Part shown: positions 18,638 to 27,552 of the stretch, in pieces
Layout: each line of letters starts with the position of its first letter
Position numbering within the stretch: position 1 is the first letter of the stretch
Assembly (NCBI RefSeq): GCF_024793945.1
Contig: NZ_JANUSD010000013.1
Span: forward strand, 1 to 64,000
Direction of reading: 5' to 3'
Source: Emticicia fluvialis
Lineage (GTDB): Bacteria > Bacteroidota > Bacteroidia > Cytophagales > Spirosomataceae
DNA length: 64,000 nt
The notes under the pieces: generated by a model
Database searches by the model: none
Told to the model about the DNA's origin: nothing
The model's input: the letters and a program-made list of their open reading frames with translations, nothing else
Made by a program: the position numbers and the translations under genes

Positions 18638-20074
18638 ATGCTCTCTGTAAAACACCGGACACACCTGTTTCTTATCGCATTTTTGTTTTCAATTGTCAGC
18701 TTATTTGCCCAGCAGCCGGGGCATTCTATTAAAGTAAGGCTCAAAGGTATGCCCGAAGGCCGAACCTGCCATCTGGCGCATTTTTTCGGGTATAATCAAT
18801 ACATAAAGGTTGACTCGGCCAGGGTAGAAAACGGTATGCTTGATTTTAAAGGCAAAGACCCTCTGAAAGGTGGTATCTATCTGATTGTTTTATCGCCCAC
18901 CAAATATTACGATTTTGCAGTTGATGGCAAAGAGCAGTTTATGGAAATAGAGAGCGATACCACCGACTTTGTGGGCAAAGTAAAATTTAAAGGTTCAAAA
19001 GAAAACGATTTACTTTTTACCTACCGCAGGTTTCTGCAAGATAAAAACAAAGAAGCAGAGGCTGTGAATAATGCTGCCAGAGGAAAAAATGACCCGGCCA
19101 CCCAGGATAACGTAAGAAAACAAATGGCGCAGATTCAGGCTGATGTTGAGGCATACATGAAAGCCTTTACCAAAAACAATGCCGGCACATTTGTAGCAAA
19201 GGTTGTAAAAAGCAATGTTGAACCCGAGCTGCCCACAGTTTTACCTAAAAAGGCAAATGGCAGGCCAGATTCTACCTATTTGTTTAATTATTATAAAGCC
19301 CACTTTTTTGATCATATAGATTTTGCCGATGAGCGCCTGTTGCGCTCGCCTTTTCTGCATTCAAGGCTCGAACGTTACTTTAAAGACCTGGTGTATCAGG
19401 TAACTGACTCTATCAATAGAGATGCCGACAGGGTTTTGAAGCTGGCTAAGGGAAATACAGAAGTTTACAGATTTGTGCTGTGGCAGATAACCAACAAATA
19501 TGAAAACTCTGAAATAGTGGGGCTTGATGGTGTATTTGTGCATCTGGCTGAAAATTATTATCTGAAAAACGCACCCTGGCTGGATTCAACCCAGAGAGCT
19601 AAATTCAAAGAGAGAGTGGATATAATGAAACCGCTACAAACCGGGCTGGTGTTTCCGCAGTTGATTGTTACTGACTCAACAGGTAGAGAACACACACCTA
19701 TGCAAAGCAAAACCAAATATACCGTTGTTTATTTTTATGACCCAGACTGCGGCCATTGCCGCGACTCCGCCCCGAAGCTGGTAAATTTTTACAACGCTAA
19801 CAAAGGAAAGGTTACCGTTTACAACATAAGTATCATAAACGACAGGAAGAAAATCAGCAGCTTTATAAACACCTACAAAACCAATGAGCTGATAAACGTC
19901 TGGGACACCAGAAACAGATATGTTTATGCAAAAGACTTTGATGTTTACTCAACGCCAACCAATTACATACTTGATAAAAACAAAAGAATAATAGCGAGGA
20001 GGATTCCGGTAGAAAAAATTGAAGATTTTCTGAATTTCTATGACCGCCAGCAGTCGCAAAAAGTAGCTAATTAA
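18638..20074 (+). CDS. Exported thioredoxin-fold protein, DUF4369/DUF5106-like
   Basis: About 478 residues with a signal peptide (LFLIAFLFSIVSLFAQ). The N-terminal beta domain (IKVRLKGMPEGRTCHLAHFF...) resembles DUF4369, the middle helical part resembles DUF5106, and the C-terminus is a TlpA/AhpC-type thioredoxin fold with active-site CGHC at residues 371-374 (YDPDCGHCRDSAP) and the cis-Pro region STPTNYILD. Bacteroidota use such proteins as periplasmic disulfide reductases; the partner is unknown. Start chosen at 18638 because the signal peptide begins there. A strong terminator follows. Confidence 0.8.
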   Translation: MLSVKHRTHLFLIAFLFSIVSLFAQQPGHSIKVRLKGMPEGRTCHLAHFFGYNQYIKVDSARVENGMLDFKGKDPLKGGIYLIVLSPTKYYDFAVDGKEQFMEIESDTTDFVGKVKFKGSKENDLLFTYRRFLQDKNKEAEAVNNAARGKNDPATQDNVRKQMAQIQADVEAYMKAFTKNNAGTFVAKVVKSNVEPELPTVLPKKANGRPDSTYLFNYYKAHFFDHIDFADERLLRSPFLHSRLERYFKDLVYQVTDSINRDADRVLKLAKGNTEVYRFVLWQITNKYENSEIVGLDGVFVHLAENYYLKNAPWLDSTQRAKFKERVDIMKPLQTGLVFPQLIVTDSTGREHTPMQSKTKYTVVYFYDPDCGHCRDSAPKLVNFYNANKGKVTVYNISIINDRKKISSFINTYKTNELINVWDTRNRYVYAKDFDVYSTPTNYILDKNKRIIARRIPVEKIEDFLNFYDRQQSQKVAN

Positions 20075-20092
20075 CCAAATTGGCCTGGTCAA

Positions 20093-20134
20093 AAGCAACA
20101 GCCACTCATGAAAACGGCTGTTGCTTTTTTTTTA
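20093..20134 (+). terminator. Rho-independent terminator
   Basis: AAGCAACAGCC (20093-20103) and GGCTGTTGCTT (20116-20126) form a perfect 11-bp stem followed by a long run of T. It ends the exported thioredoxin transcript. Confidence 0.88.
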
Positions 20135-20215
20135 TTATCCGTACACTTTTTTGGTAAGAAAAATTAAGCTCAATATTACGGCAGTGTTATCAGATTGATA
20201 AAAATGATGCAGAAT

Positions 20216-20245
20216 TTGTAAAAGGCTTTTTTTCTTCTAACTTTG
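20216..20245 (+). promoter_or_regulatory. Bacteroidota promoter before the RidA gene
   Basis: TTG at 20216-20218 and TAACTTTG at 20238-20245 are separated by 19 nt, close to the consensus -33/-7 layout. The start codon is 23 nt further on. Confidence 0.65.
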
Positions 20246-20268
20246 CCCGCCAAATCTTAATAAAATTT

Positions 20269-20661
20269 ATGAGTCGAATCAATATATCTACAGGTGCAAA
20301 GTGGGAAGACATTGTCGGGTATTCCAGAGCAGTAAAAATTGGTAATGTTATTGAAGTAACCGGTACCGTTGCTACCGATAACAGTGGTGAGCTTGTGGGT
20401 AAAAACGATGTATATATTCAAACCAAGTTTATTATTCTAAAGGCAGAGAAGGTGCTTGAACAACTGGGAGCCAGCCTGAAAGACGTTATACGCACGCGTA
20501 TATTTACTACTGATATTTCAAAATGGGAAGCCATAGGCAAAGCGCATGGCGAGTTTTTTGGTGTTATAAAACCATGTACAACCATGGTAGAAGTTAAAGC
20601 CCTGATTGGCGAAGATTATCTGGTTGAGATTGAATTCTCTGCCGTGCTGGAAAACAAGTAA
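20269..20661 (+). CDS. RidA (YjgF/YER057c/UK114) family protein
   Basis: 130 residues of the trimeric RidA fold: VIEVTGTVATD, QTKFIILKAEKVLEQLGASLKDVIRTRIFTTD with the conserved Arg that binds the carboxylate of imine/enamine substrates, and PCTTMVEVKALIGEDYLVEIEFSAV with the closing Glu. RidA hydrolyses reactive 2-aminoacrylate-type intermediates from PLP enzymes; some subgroups do other things, and this one has a somewhat unusual N-terminus (SRINISTGAKWEDIVGYSRA). It has its own promoter. Its stop abuts the end of the convergent response regulator with no gap. Confidence 0.88.
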   Translation: MSRINISTGAKWEDIVGYSRAVKIGNVIEVTGTVATDNSGELVGKNDVYIQTKFIILKAEKVLEQLGASLKDVIRTRIFTTDISKWEAIGKAHGEFFGVIKPCTTMVEVKALIGEDYLVEIEFSAVLENK

Positions 20662-21312
20662 TCAGACCAGGTGGTTTTTAATAGCAAAAGCCACTAGCCC
20701 TGCAGTATTTTTTACGCCCAGTTTTTCTATCATCCGTAGCCGGTGCCCTTCTACAGTTCTGGGGCTGAGAGACATCTTGTCGCCGATTTCTACGGTTGAA
20801 AGGCCGTCGCAGATGTGCTTCAGAACCTCTTCTTCACGTTCAGACAGGTCTGTTTTATAGTTGAATATTTTCTTTTCCTGTTGGTTCTTCCTGGTCATTT
20901 TGCGCAGCATTACCTTGCTTGCAAAATCGCTGAAATAAGTACCCGTTTCCACTACTTTTTTAATGGCTTTTTCTACCTCTTCGGGGTCGCTGTCTTTCAG
21001 CAGGTAACCGCTTGCGCCTGTCTCCATCATGTGCATCACATATTTGTCTTCATCATGCATAGAGAGTATCAGCACCTTTGTTTTCGGAAATTTCTCCTTA
21101 ACAATCTCGGTAGCTTTCGTGCCATCTAACTGTGGCATCTGAATATCCATCAGAATAACATCAACTGTTGTATGTTGCAGCTTATGAAGCAGCTCAAGGC
21201 CATTGGTAGCTTCCATTACCACTTCAAAACCGGAAACCTGTTCCAGAATCGAAATCATGCCTTTTCTGAAAAGGCTATGATCATCTACTACTGCAATTCT
21301 GATATTTGACAT
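20662..21312 (-). CDS. NarL/FixJ-type response regulator
   Basis: 216 residues. Receiver domain with acidic pocket VVDDH, phospho-acceptor Asp56 (DVILMDIQMP), the conserved Thr/Ser and Lys of the fold (LILSMHDEDKY, GYLLKDSD), then a LuxR-type HTH (LSEREEEVLKHICDGLSTVEIG...SPRTVEGHRLRMIEKLGV). It should bind DNA when phosphorylated by the histidine kinase encoded 9 nt upstream. Last gene of a four-gene minus-strand operon (23287 to 20662). Targets unknown. Confidence 0.93.
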   Translation of the reverse strand: MSNIRIAVVDDHSLFRKGMISILEQVSGFEVVMEATNGLELLHKLQHTTVDVILMDIQMPQLDGTKATEIVKEKFPKTKVLILSMHDEDKYVMHMMETGASGYLLKDSDPEEVEKAIKKVVETGTYFSDFASKVMLRKMTRKNQQEKKIFNYKTDLSEREEEVLKHICDGLSTVEIGDKMSLSPRTVEGHRLRMIEKLGVKNTAGLVAFAIKNHLV

Positions 21313-21321
21313 AACAAATAA

Positions 21322-22113
21322 CTAAGATAATAACGGAATCTCTATGGTTGAACTCGTTCCTTTGTCCAGAATAGACTGAATAGCAAATGTGCCATTCACT
21401 ACGCTCAGACGGCTTTCTATGTTTCGCAGACCCAAACCAGACTTTACGTCTTTTTTTACCGCTTCCAGGTTAAATCCTTTACCGTTATCAGTGAATACAA
21501 AGCTAAGTTTTTTGTTCAGAAGCGACAGCTTGAGGGTTATCTCTTGTGCTTCGGCGTGTTTCAGGGCGTTGTTAACCAGCTCCTGGGCTATCCGATACAC
21601 GGTCAGTTCAATTTTATTATCAAACCTTTGGGTGTCGTCTATGCCTTCATGGTTAAAAATAAACAGTACTCCGGTGGCTATGTGTATTTTCTGAATAAAC
21701 TCGTCAATGGCTATAATTAATCCAAAATCTTCAAGCGTGCTGGGTACCAGTTCGCGCGATATTCTTCGCACCTGGCTGATTGATTCTTCCAGAAACTCCT
21801 TGGTTTGCTGGCCCTGCTCTATCACTTCGCCTGAGGTATCTATTTTTTTTAGTAACTGATTAAAGCTCATCTTGGTTACCGAAAGCATGGCGCCTACCTC
21901 ATCATGCAGGTCTTTGGCTATACGGCGTCTTTCAACTTCCTGAACCTCCAGCGACGACTCAAGCAAGCGTTTATGCATCTCGGCCTTAAGCTCCTGAATA
22001 TTCATCTTTTGCTCTGCTTGTTTTTTCTTATAATAGACCACAAACAAAATGCAAAAGATAATTAGTACCAGAAGCCCCGCGGAACCCAGAAATATAAGCT
22101 GCAGGTCACTCAT
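21322..22113 (-). CDS. HisKA_3-type sensor histidine kinase
   Basis: 263 residues: one N-terminal TM helix (about 6-27), a short coiled coil, then the HisKA_3 dimerisation helix with phospho-acceptor His70 (ERRRIAKDLHDEVGAML) and a HATPase_c domain (N box ELVNNALKHA, G1 box TDNGKGF, GLGLRNIESRL). The ATG at 22113 overlaps the upstream membrane-protein gene by 8 nt and is preferred to the frame-open position at 22179. It lacks its own sensor domain; the multi-TM protein just upstream probably senses for it. It should phosphorylate the LuxR-type regulator downstream. Confidence 0.9.
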   Translation of the reverse strand: MSDLQLIFLGSAGLLVLIIFCILFVVYYKKKQAEQKMNIQELKAEMHKRLLESSLEVQEVERRRIAKDLHDEVGAMLSVTKMSFNQLLKKIDTSGEVIEQGQQTKEFLEESISQVRRISRELVPSTLEDFGLIIAIDEFIQKIHIATGVLFIFNHEGIDDTQRFDNKIELTVYRIAQELVNNALKHAEAQEITLKLSLLNKKLSFVFTDNGKGFNLEAVKKDVKSGLGLRNIESRLSVVNGTFAIQSILDKGTSSTIEIPLLS

Positions 22114-22789
22114 CTTTATGACTGTTGTACAAAAAGTTACTGTAATAAAATGCCAGCGAGACCGTAAAATGGAATACAAAACTAAGGGCTGAGTTTATTC
22201 CCCAGGTAATTTGCGTGGTGGATATGGCCGCCTTTACCAGAAACAAATTTACAAAGAGGCTTCCACCAAAATAGAATAACAGCCCAACACTTACCCAAAA
22301 GTAGGAAAATTTTGTGATATTTTCGACTTTTAAATCCTGTAGCAGCTCATAGAAATAAGCCAGCACAATTACGAGTATAATCAGGCTTGATGCTGTGTAG
22401 GTATATTGATTAAAAGAGCCGGTATTCAATTTGGTAAGCGAGCCAGAGGGGATTTCAAGAATGGCACAGATAGTGAAAATGAAAGAGGCTGAAATAATAA
22501 ATAAACGCCAATATTTATAGTGCAGTAGCCTGTAGTAAAACCATACAATAAGGTAAAAACCCAGTACAGACTGCCAGTTGTAAAAAAATAAAGTGTTAAA
22601 GTTTTTAAGTCCTGAGTAATAGAGTAAATCTGAGGTTACTCCGAAAGTGTTTCTGATGAGTGTAAGAATAACATACACAGCAAGTATTCTTAGTTCAGCG
22701 CTAAGATATTTTCTTTTAAATAGTATGATTAACGCCGGAATAAGAATACTTACTTCTGAAACCGTTGAAAAGAGCATTAGTCCGTTCAT
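22106..22789 (-). CDS. Six- or seven-TM integral membrane protein, putative sensor subunit
   Basis: 227 residues, nearly all hydrophobic helices (six to seven predicted from the pattern VSILIPALIILF, ILAVYVILTLI, SVLGFYLIVWFYY, LFIISASFIFTICAI, ASSLIILVIVLAYF, YFWVSVGLLFYFGGSLFVNLF, SALSFVFHFTVSLAFYY). No catalytic motif. It overlaps the start of the histidine kinase gene, which has just one TM helix, so it most likely forms the input module of that kinase. The signal is unknown. Similar 7TM-HK-RR cassettes recur in Bacteroidota. Confidence 0.75.
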   Translation of the reverse strand: MNGLMLFSTVSEVSILIPALIILFKRKYLSAELRILAVYVILTLIRNTFGVTSDLLYYSGLKNFNTLFFYNWQSVLGFYLIVWFYYRLLHYKYWRLFIISASFIFTICAILEIPSGSLTKLNTGSFNQYTYTASSLIILVIVLAYFYELLQDLKVENITKFSYFWVSVGLLFYFGGSLFVNLFLVKAAISTTQITWGINSALSFVFHFTVSLAFYYSNFLYNSHKDE

Positions 22790-22813
22790 TCGATTAGTTT
22801 CGTCCTTTTAAAT

Positions 22814-23287
22814 TTAATTTTGGCCGTACGGTGGTTGAGGAGAACCGCCTCCCAGTCCATTGCCATTCGGGTCGTCGCCGTTTCCGCCAAGGCCAATCAT
22901 AATGTCACTGCCTTTTTCATCTACAGCAACAAGAAATAATCTTGGCCTCATTTCAGGGTCTCCACCTTCAATTGGCTCTGTAGAAATCTGTGTTAATCCG
23001 GTTTCGGGGTTAATTTTTTCGTAGGCTAGTCCGTAATAAACTCTGATACCAACCACTGTGGCTTGTTTTTGGGCAGTTGCAATTAAATTTTCAATGCTTT
23101 TGATACCAAAAAACTCTGCATCTCTTATGGTGTTATCAATTATAAATCTCGAATCATAAGAATTTTGTCTGCTAGGTGCAGCCACATCTTTTTTGAATTG
23201 GTTCGAGTAATCCTTTGTAGAAGAAACCGAACATATAGTTCCTATGTTTTCAGCTTCTTTTAGGGAGTAAGGCCAATTTTCTGTCAT
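22814..23287 (-). CDS. Hypothetical protein, first gene of the 7TM-kinase-regulator operon
   Basis: 157 residues, no signal peptide or TM helix. The body looks alpha/beta (FIIDNTIRDAEFFGIKSIENLIATAQKQATVVGIRVYYGLAYE, RPRLFLVAVDEKGSDIMIG) and the tail is low-complexity Gly/Asn/Pro (GGNGDDPNGNGLGGGSPQPP). I do not recognise the family. It lies 24 nt upstream of the membrane sensor in the same direction, so it is probably the regulated output or an accessory of this signalling operon. Confidence 0.65.
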   Translation of the reverse strand: MTENWPYSLKEAENIGTICSVSSTKDYSNQFKKDVAAPSRQNSYDSRFIIDNTIRDAEFFGIKSIENLIATAQKQATVVGIRVYYGLAYEKINPETGLTQISTEPIEGGDPEMRPRLFLVAVDEKGSDIMIGLGGNGDDPNGNGLGGGSPQPPYGQN

Positions 23288-23432
23288 GATAGTGAGTTGT
23301 TTTAATGGTTAAATAAAAGGATAATTGTTTTGTAGTGTTTTAGAAAACTCACCGAAATATATGAGTTAGTTTTAAAAGAATTGTTAAAATACGTAAAAAC
23401 CCCTGATGAATTAAGTGTTTTTACGCGAAAGC

Positions 23433-23472
23433 AAAAAATAAAACCTCACTATTGTTCACAATAGTGAGGTTT
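23433..23472 (-). terminator. Terminator of the cold shock gene
   Basis: AAACCTCACTATTGT (23441-23455) and ACAATAGTGAGGTTT (23458-23472) form a perfect 15-bp stem with a 2-nt spacer, followed on the minus strand by TATTTTTTG. Confidence 0.85.
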
Positions 23473-23504
23473 CTGAAATGAGCTCAATCGTACTTAGAAA
23501 AAAA

Positions 23505-23699
23505 TTATATTTTTTTCACGTTGACTGCATTCAAACCTTTACGGCCTTCGACAACTTCGTATTCAACTGTATCGTTTTCACGAATTTTTCTGCCGCCTAG
23601 TCCAGTCACATGAACGAAGATCTCTTGCCCTGAAGCGTCATCAACGATAAATCCAAAGCCTTTGGTCTCGTTGAAGAATTTTACTACACCTGTTTGCAT
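23505..23699 (-). CDS. Cold shock domain protein
   Basis: 64 residues, one complete cold shock OB fold. RNP1-like GFGFIVDD and RNP2-like EIFVHVTGL are present, with the usual VKFFNETKGFGFI start and NAVNVKKI end. It binds single-stranded RNA or DNA and acts as an RNA chaperone. Stand-alone gene with its own strong terminator. Whether it is cold-induced cannot be told from sequence. Confidence 0.94.
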   Translation of the reverse strand: MQTGVVKFFNETKGFGFIVDDASGQEIFVHVTGLGGRKIRENDTVEYEVVEGRKGLNAVNVKKI

Positions 23700-23882
23700 T
23701 GAAATTGAAAATTAAAAGAAAATGAAAAATTGAATCGCAATGTACATATTTTTAATGATAGTGCAAGTTTTTTGACAAATTTATTAGGACAAAACTCATA
23801 TTTATTTGCACAAAAATGTATCGGGCTATATTAAAAAATTGTAGTTTTATTGTTTATAAGGATATTATTAGTAGATTCGTAA

Positions 23883-23890
23883 TAACTTTG
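23883..23890 (+). promoter_or_regulatory. Possible -7 element just before the PspC gene
   Basis: TAACTTTG ends 12 nt before the ATG at 23903, implying a very short leader. No TTG at ideal spacing was found. Confidence 0.35.
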
Positions 23891-23902
23891 TGAAAAAAAG
23901 AA

Positions 23903-24124
23903 ATGATACGCCTAAGATACCTAGTAGAAAACCAGCTTTTCGGGGTTTGTTCCCGTCTGGGAGAGAAGCTTAACTTCTCAGCAAGTAGCGTGAGGTTGTA
24001 TTTTATCTACGCTTCTTTTTTTACCTTCGGTTCGCCGATTATCATCTACCTTGTTCTGGCGTTCTGGATGGAAGCCAGAAAGCATCTGCGTCGTCATAAA
24101 AACCCTACCGTCTGGGAGTTTTAG
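23903..24124 (+). CDS. PspC-domain membrane protein
   Basis: 73 residues with the PspC layout: short N-terminal segment, FGVCSRLGEKLNFSASSVRLYFIYASFF, then a hydrophobic helix (IIIYLVLAFWM) and a basic tail. PspC proteins sit in the inner membrane and respond to envelope stress in proteobacteria; in Bacteroidota small single-domain versions are common and their role is unclear. No pspA-like gene is next to it. Confidence 0.72.
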   Translation: MIRLRYLVENQLFGVCSRLGEKLNFSASSVRLYFIYASFFTFGSPIIIYLVLAFWMEARKHLRRHKNPTVWEF

Positions 24125-24238
24125 TGCCGTAAGTATCTTCGTTAAGTATATTGTATTTAAGGGCAGTACTTTGTATTTGGCCGTAATGTTGTTTTTCAGA
24201 AATTCGCGTTTTCTTCGTTGCATATACAGGCAAGTTGA

Positions 24239-24269
24239 TTGGTAATCTTGCCTAAAAAATGTACTTTTG
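24239..24269 (+). promoter_or_regulatory. Promoter before the M28 peptidase gene
   Basis: TTG at 24239-24241 and TACTTTTG at 24262-24269 are 20 nt apart, matching the Bacteroidota consensus; the start codon is at 24308. Confidence 0.6.
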
Positions 24270-24307
24270 AAAAAACGAAATCTATAAACACTTCCTGACA
24301 GACACGT

Positions 24308-25672
24308 ATGAAGAAAATCTTCTTTCCCTTGCTTTTTTTAGCGCACATTGGCTTTGCGCAGCAAAATCCGGACAGCCTGCAAATCAGAAAAATCTATGAT
24401 GAGATTCTGACAAAAGGCGAATGTTACAATGTATTGACTTACCTGTGTAAGAATATCGGGCCGCGCCTAAGCGGGTCTGCCGGGGCAGCAAAGGCTGTGC
24501 AATACACCAAAAAAGTAATGGAGGATTACCGCTTTCCAAAAGTGTTTTTACAAGATGTAATGGTGCCGCACTGGGTGCGCGGTGCTAAGGAAGATGCCTA
24601 CATTGAAACCGGTAAGGCCAAAATGAAGGTGCCAATTGTAGCCCTGGGTGGCTCAGTTGCTACTCCGCCCACCGGAATTAAGGCAGAGGTAATTGAGGTG
24701 AAAAGCTTTGAAGAACTGAAAGCTTTGGGAGAAGCAAAAGTAAAGGGCAAAATAGTGTTGTTTAACCGCCCGATGGACCCTACCAAAATTAATACCTTTG
24801 AGGCTTACGCAGGGGCTGTGCAGCAACGTGGTAATGGCGCTTCTGAAGCCGCCAGATACGGTGCAGTAGGCGCTATTATACGCTCAATGACTACCCTGCA
24901 AGACGATAACCCCCATACCGGAGGTATGAGATATGCACCGGGCATACCGATGATACCTACGGCTGCCATCAGCACTAACGGAGCTGATAAGCTGAGTAAG
25001 CTATTAAAGGAGAACCCGAAATTGAAATTCTATTTTAAACAGAGTTGCGAAACACTGCCCGATGCGCCATCGCACAATGTAATTGGTGAAATTAAAGGCA
25101 CCGAAAAGCCGGATGAGATTATTGTAGTTGGCGGGCATTTAGACTCTTGGGACCTGGCAGAGGGCGCCCAGGATGACGGAGCAGGGTGCGTACAGGCAAT
25201 TGAAGTATTGCGCACACTGAATGCACTGGGAATAAAACCGAAGCGTACCATACGAGTAGTGATGTACATGAACGAAGAGAACGGTTTGAGAGGTGGAACC
25301 AAATATGCCGACCTGGCCAAACAAAACAACGAAAAACATATTGCAGCCATTGAGTCAGACAACGGTGGTTTTGCACCCCGTGGCTTTGGCATGGTAGGTA
25401 CCAACGAGCAGATAGCTAAAGTAGAAGTGTATAAAAAGCTATTGGCACCTTATGGGCTGGCAGAAATTGGCCGTGGTAGCGGTGGGGCAGATATTGGCCC
25501 TTTGGGTAATCAGGGTACATTATTGATTGGTTTCAAACCAGATTCGCAACGGTATTTTGATTTTCATCATGCGCAAACTGATAACCTGGATGCCGTTAAT
25601 GAAAGAGAACTGAAACTGGGTGCCGCCTCAATGGCAGCACTGGTTTACCTGATTGATAAATATGGTCTTTAA
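24308..25672 (+). CDS. Secreted M28-family zinc aminopeptidase
   Basis: 454 residues with a signal peptide (MKKIFFPLLFLAHIGFAQ). A PA-type insertion lies at about 120-240, then the M28 core with zinc ligands in VVGGHLDSWD (His277), the bridging Asp of GAQDDGAG (near 290), catalytic Glu and ligand in NEENGLRGG (about 323-324), and the C-terminal DFHHAQTDNLD His. Family members remove N-terminal residues from peptides in the periplasm or outside the cell. The IS1634-like element lies just downstream, and the final 67 nt of this gene are duplicated on its far side; the gene itself is intact. Confidence 0.9.
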   Translation: MKKIFFPLLFLAHIGFAQQNPDSLQIRKIYDEILTKGECYNVLTYLCKNIGPRLSGSAGAAKAVQYTKKVMEDYRFPKVFLQDVMVPHWVRGAKEDAYIETGKAKMKVPIVALGGSVATPPTGIKAEVIEVKSFEELKALGEAKVKGKIVLFNRPMDPTKINTFEAYAGAVQQRGNGASEAARYGAVGAIIRSMTTLQDDNPHTGGMRYAPGIPMIPTAAISTNGADKLSKLLKENPKLKFYFKQSCETLPDAPSHNVIGEIKGTEKPDEIIVVGGHLDSWDLAEGAQDDGAGCVQAIEVLRTLNALGIKPKRTIRVVMYMNEENGLRGGTKYADLAKQNNEKHIAAIESDNGGFAPRGFGMVGTNEQIAKVEVYKKLLAPYGLAEIGRGSGGADIGPLGNQGTLLIGFKPDSQRYFDFHHAQTDNLDAVNERELKLGAASMAALVYLIDKYGL

Positions 25673-25776
25673 TGGTATAGCAACTGAGCCCCTTTGACCG
25701 ACGGGGCTCAGTTGCTTTTATAACCTTACTATTACTCTTCCCATTTGCCCGCCTTTCAGAATCTTCTTTATTTCTT
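25606..25776. repeat. 171-bp direct repeat, left copy (long target-site duplication)
   Basis: This stretch and 27623-27793 have the same length and differ at a single base (C versus T in the T-tract region after the hairpin). The copy covers the last 67 nt of the M28 gene, a 12-bp-stem terminator, and a 59-nt copy of the 3' end of the oxidoreductase gene. It touches the left inverted repeat of the IS element without a gap. Confidence 0.95.
25681..25716. terminator. Bidirectional terminator (copy inside left 171-bp repeat)
   Basis: CAACTGAGCCCC (25681-25692) and GGGGCTCAGTTG (25703-25714) form a perfect 12-bp stem. A second copy lies at 27698-27731. Originally one hairpin ended both the M28 gene and the convergent oxidoreductase; after IS insertion each gene has its own. 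Confidence 0.8.
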
Positions 25777-25855
25777 CTTGAGTTTGACAGTTGTTTTTGG
25801 AAAAAGCTCTTGGATGGCTAACTGGGGGCTATTTTGGCTATTTTTCGGAAAAAGT

Positions 25856-25870
25856 GTAGAGAGCCGATTG
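25856..25870 (+). repeat. Subterminal 15-bp direct repeat of the IS, left copy
   Basis: GTAGAGAGCCGATTG occurs here and at 27553-27567, about 70-80 bp inside each end in the same orientation. It may be a transposase-binding or regulatory site. Confidence 0.7.
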
Positions 25871-25918
25871 TGTTTTTGTCTATTGACATTCAAAGCTATA
25901 TGGTTGTAATTTTGCATT

Positions 25919-27529
25919 ATGGCATATTTGAAAGTAGAGAGAAAGCAATCAGGCACTTATTTGCGCATTTTGGAGAGTTTCCGAAATGGGTCAGGGAAGC
26001 CTAGTTCGAGGGTTTTGTATTCTCTTGGTAAGGTTGAAGATTATAAGCCTGAAGAACTTCGTAACATTGGCATCAGATTTTACGAATTAGGTGGAGGAGA
26101 GTTGAAGACTATTTTGGAAGGGGACCTAATCGAATTAGGTCGATACAATTATGGTTATCAAAAAGTATTTGGTTATGCCCTGGAGCAGTATGGGTTAAGG
26201 CTTCTTTTGGATCGTCTTCAGCAAAAGAGCAAGCTTCAGTTCAGTCTTTTTGACAGTGTATTTCTGATGCTTTTGGAACGACTGCAAAGCCCTTGCAGCA
26301 AACGCAGCAACTTTCAGCATCGTGATGAGTACATAAACCTTCCCGAATTGTCATTACAGCACTTGTATCGGGCTCTGGATAAGTTGGCTCAGTATACTGA
26401 GTTAATCCAGCAGCAGATTTTTCAAACGGGTCGGAATCTTTTCAATCAAAGCCTGGATGTGGTATTTTATGATGTAACGACCTTCTACTTTGCCAGCGAA
26501 GTTGAGAAAGAAGGACAACTCAGACAAATGGGTTTTGGTAAGGATGGCAAAATAGGTAAAACACAAGTTCTTTTTTGTATGCTCATAGACCACCTGAAAA
26601 ACCCTATCGGTTATAGGGTTTTCAAAGGCAACACCTATGAAGGGGATACTTTTAGGGAAGCACTGGGCGACCTTAAAAAGCGATACCAGATTGACAAAGT
26701 AATTGTAGTAGCCGATAGGGGGATGCTTTCAAAGAAAAACCTGGAAATAACAAATAGCAAAGGCTACGAATTTATCATTGGAGAACGTTTGAAGAGTCTG
26801 CCCCAAAAAACGCAGCAAACCCTACTCGACTTAAAGAATTACCATCAGCAGTGGATATACAAAGATGCTACCGGACAAGATGTTTTGATTCGCTACACCA
26901 CATTAAAACAGGAAGGCAAGACCTTTATTACTACCTACTCGGCAAAAAGAGCGGCCAAAGACAAGCAAGACCGGGAAGATAAACTACAGCACGCACAGCA
27001 CCTCTTGAAGAACCCTTCGAAAATCAACAATAAAGCCACCAGATTCTTCTTAAAATCAAATGAAAACCAGAAATATAGCCTGAATGAAGAAAAAATAAAG
27101 GTCTCCGAAAAGTATGATGGGTTTTTAGCTATAAGCACCAATAATCAAAGCATGGCGGTAGCCGAAGTTCTGGACCAATACAAACAACTATTCAAAATAG
27201 AACATAGCTTCAGAACCTTCAAATCCCATCTGGAAACCAGGCCCATGTTTCACTGGACAGACCAGCGAATCGAAGGACATATATGCCTGTGTTACATAGC
27301 CTTCGCCATACAAAACTTTGTCTTACAAAAAATTAACCGCGATAAAAATGTAATCACTGAAAAAGGGTTGAGGGATACCCTTGACAAAATGCAAGTAAGC
27401 CTGATAGAAAATAACGGAGCCAAATCTTATCTAAGGTCTATGCCAACAGAAAACGAAAAAATTATCCTCCAAAAACTGGGCTTAAAACCAATATTACCCA
27501 TACAAACGCAAGCAAAGTTTAAAATCTGA
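25919..27529 (+). CDS. IS1634-family DDE transposase
   Basis: 536 residues, intact. IS4-type RNase H-like core: first Asp in VVFYDVTTFYF (Asp185), second Asp in VIVVADRGMLSKKNLE (Asp266), and Glu in FRTFKSHLETRPMFHW (Glu439), the last within a Y/R/E/K-like block typical of IS1634. The N-terminal about 110 residues form the DNA-binding part (AYLKVERKQSGTYLRILESF start). It cuts and joins the element ends. Start ATG at 25919 lies about 140 bp inside the left end. No frameshift is seen. Confidence 0.93.
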   Translation: MAYLKVERKQSGTYLRILESFRNGSGKPSSRVLYSLGKVEDYKPEELRNIGIRFYELGGGELKTILEGDLIELGRYNYGYQKVFGYALEQYGLRLLLDRLQQKSKLQFSLFDSVFLMLLERLQSPCSKRSNFQHRDEYINLPELSLQHLYRALDKLAQYTELIQQQIFQTGRNLFNQSLDVVFYDVTTFYFASEVEKEGQLRQMGFGKDGKIGKTQVLFCMLIDHLKNPIGYRVFKGNTYEGDTFREALGDLKKRYQIDKVIVVADRGMLSKKNLEITNSKGYEFIIGERLKSLPQKTQQTLLDLKNYHQQWIYKDATGQDVLIRYTTLKQEGKTFITTYSAKRAAKDKQDREDKLQHAQHLLKNPSKINNKATRFFLKSNENQKYSLNEEKIKVSEKYDGFLAISTNNQSMAVAEVLDQYKQLFKIEHSFRTFKSHLETRPMFHWTDQRIEGHICLCYIAFAIQNFVLQKINRDKNVITEKGLRDTLDKMQVSLIENNGAKSYLRSMPTENEKIILQKLGLKPILPIQTQAKFKI

Positions 27530-27552
27530 ACTCGTACTCCAAATAACGGTTT

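Noticed and set aside
25606..25776. 171-bp repeat as a phage attachment site
   Set aside because: It abuts IS inverted repeats exactly and the element encodes a DDE transposase, so target duplication explains it better.
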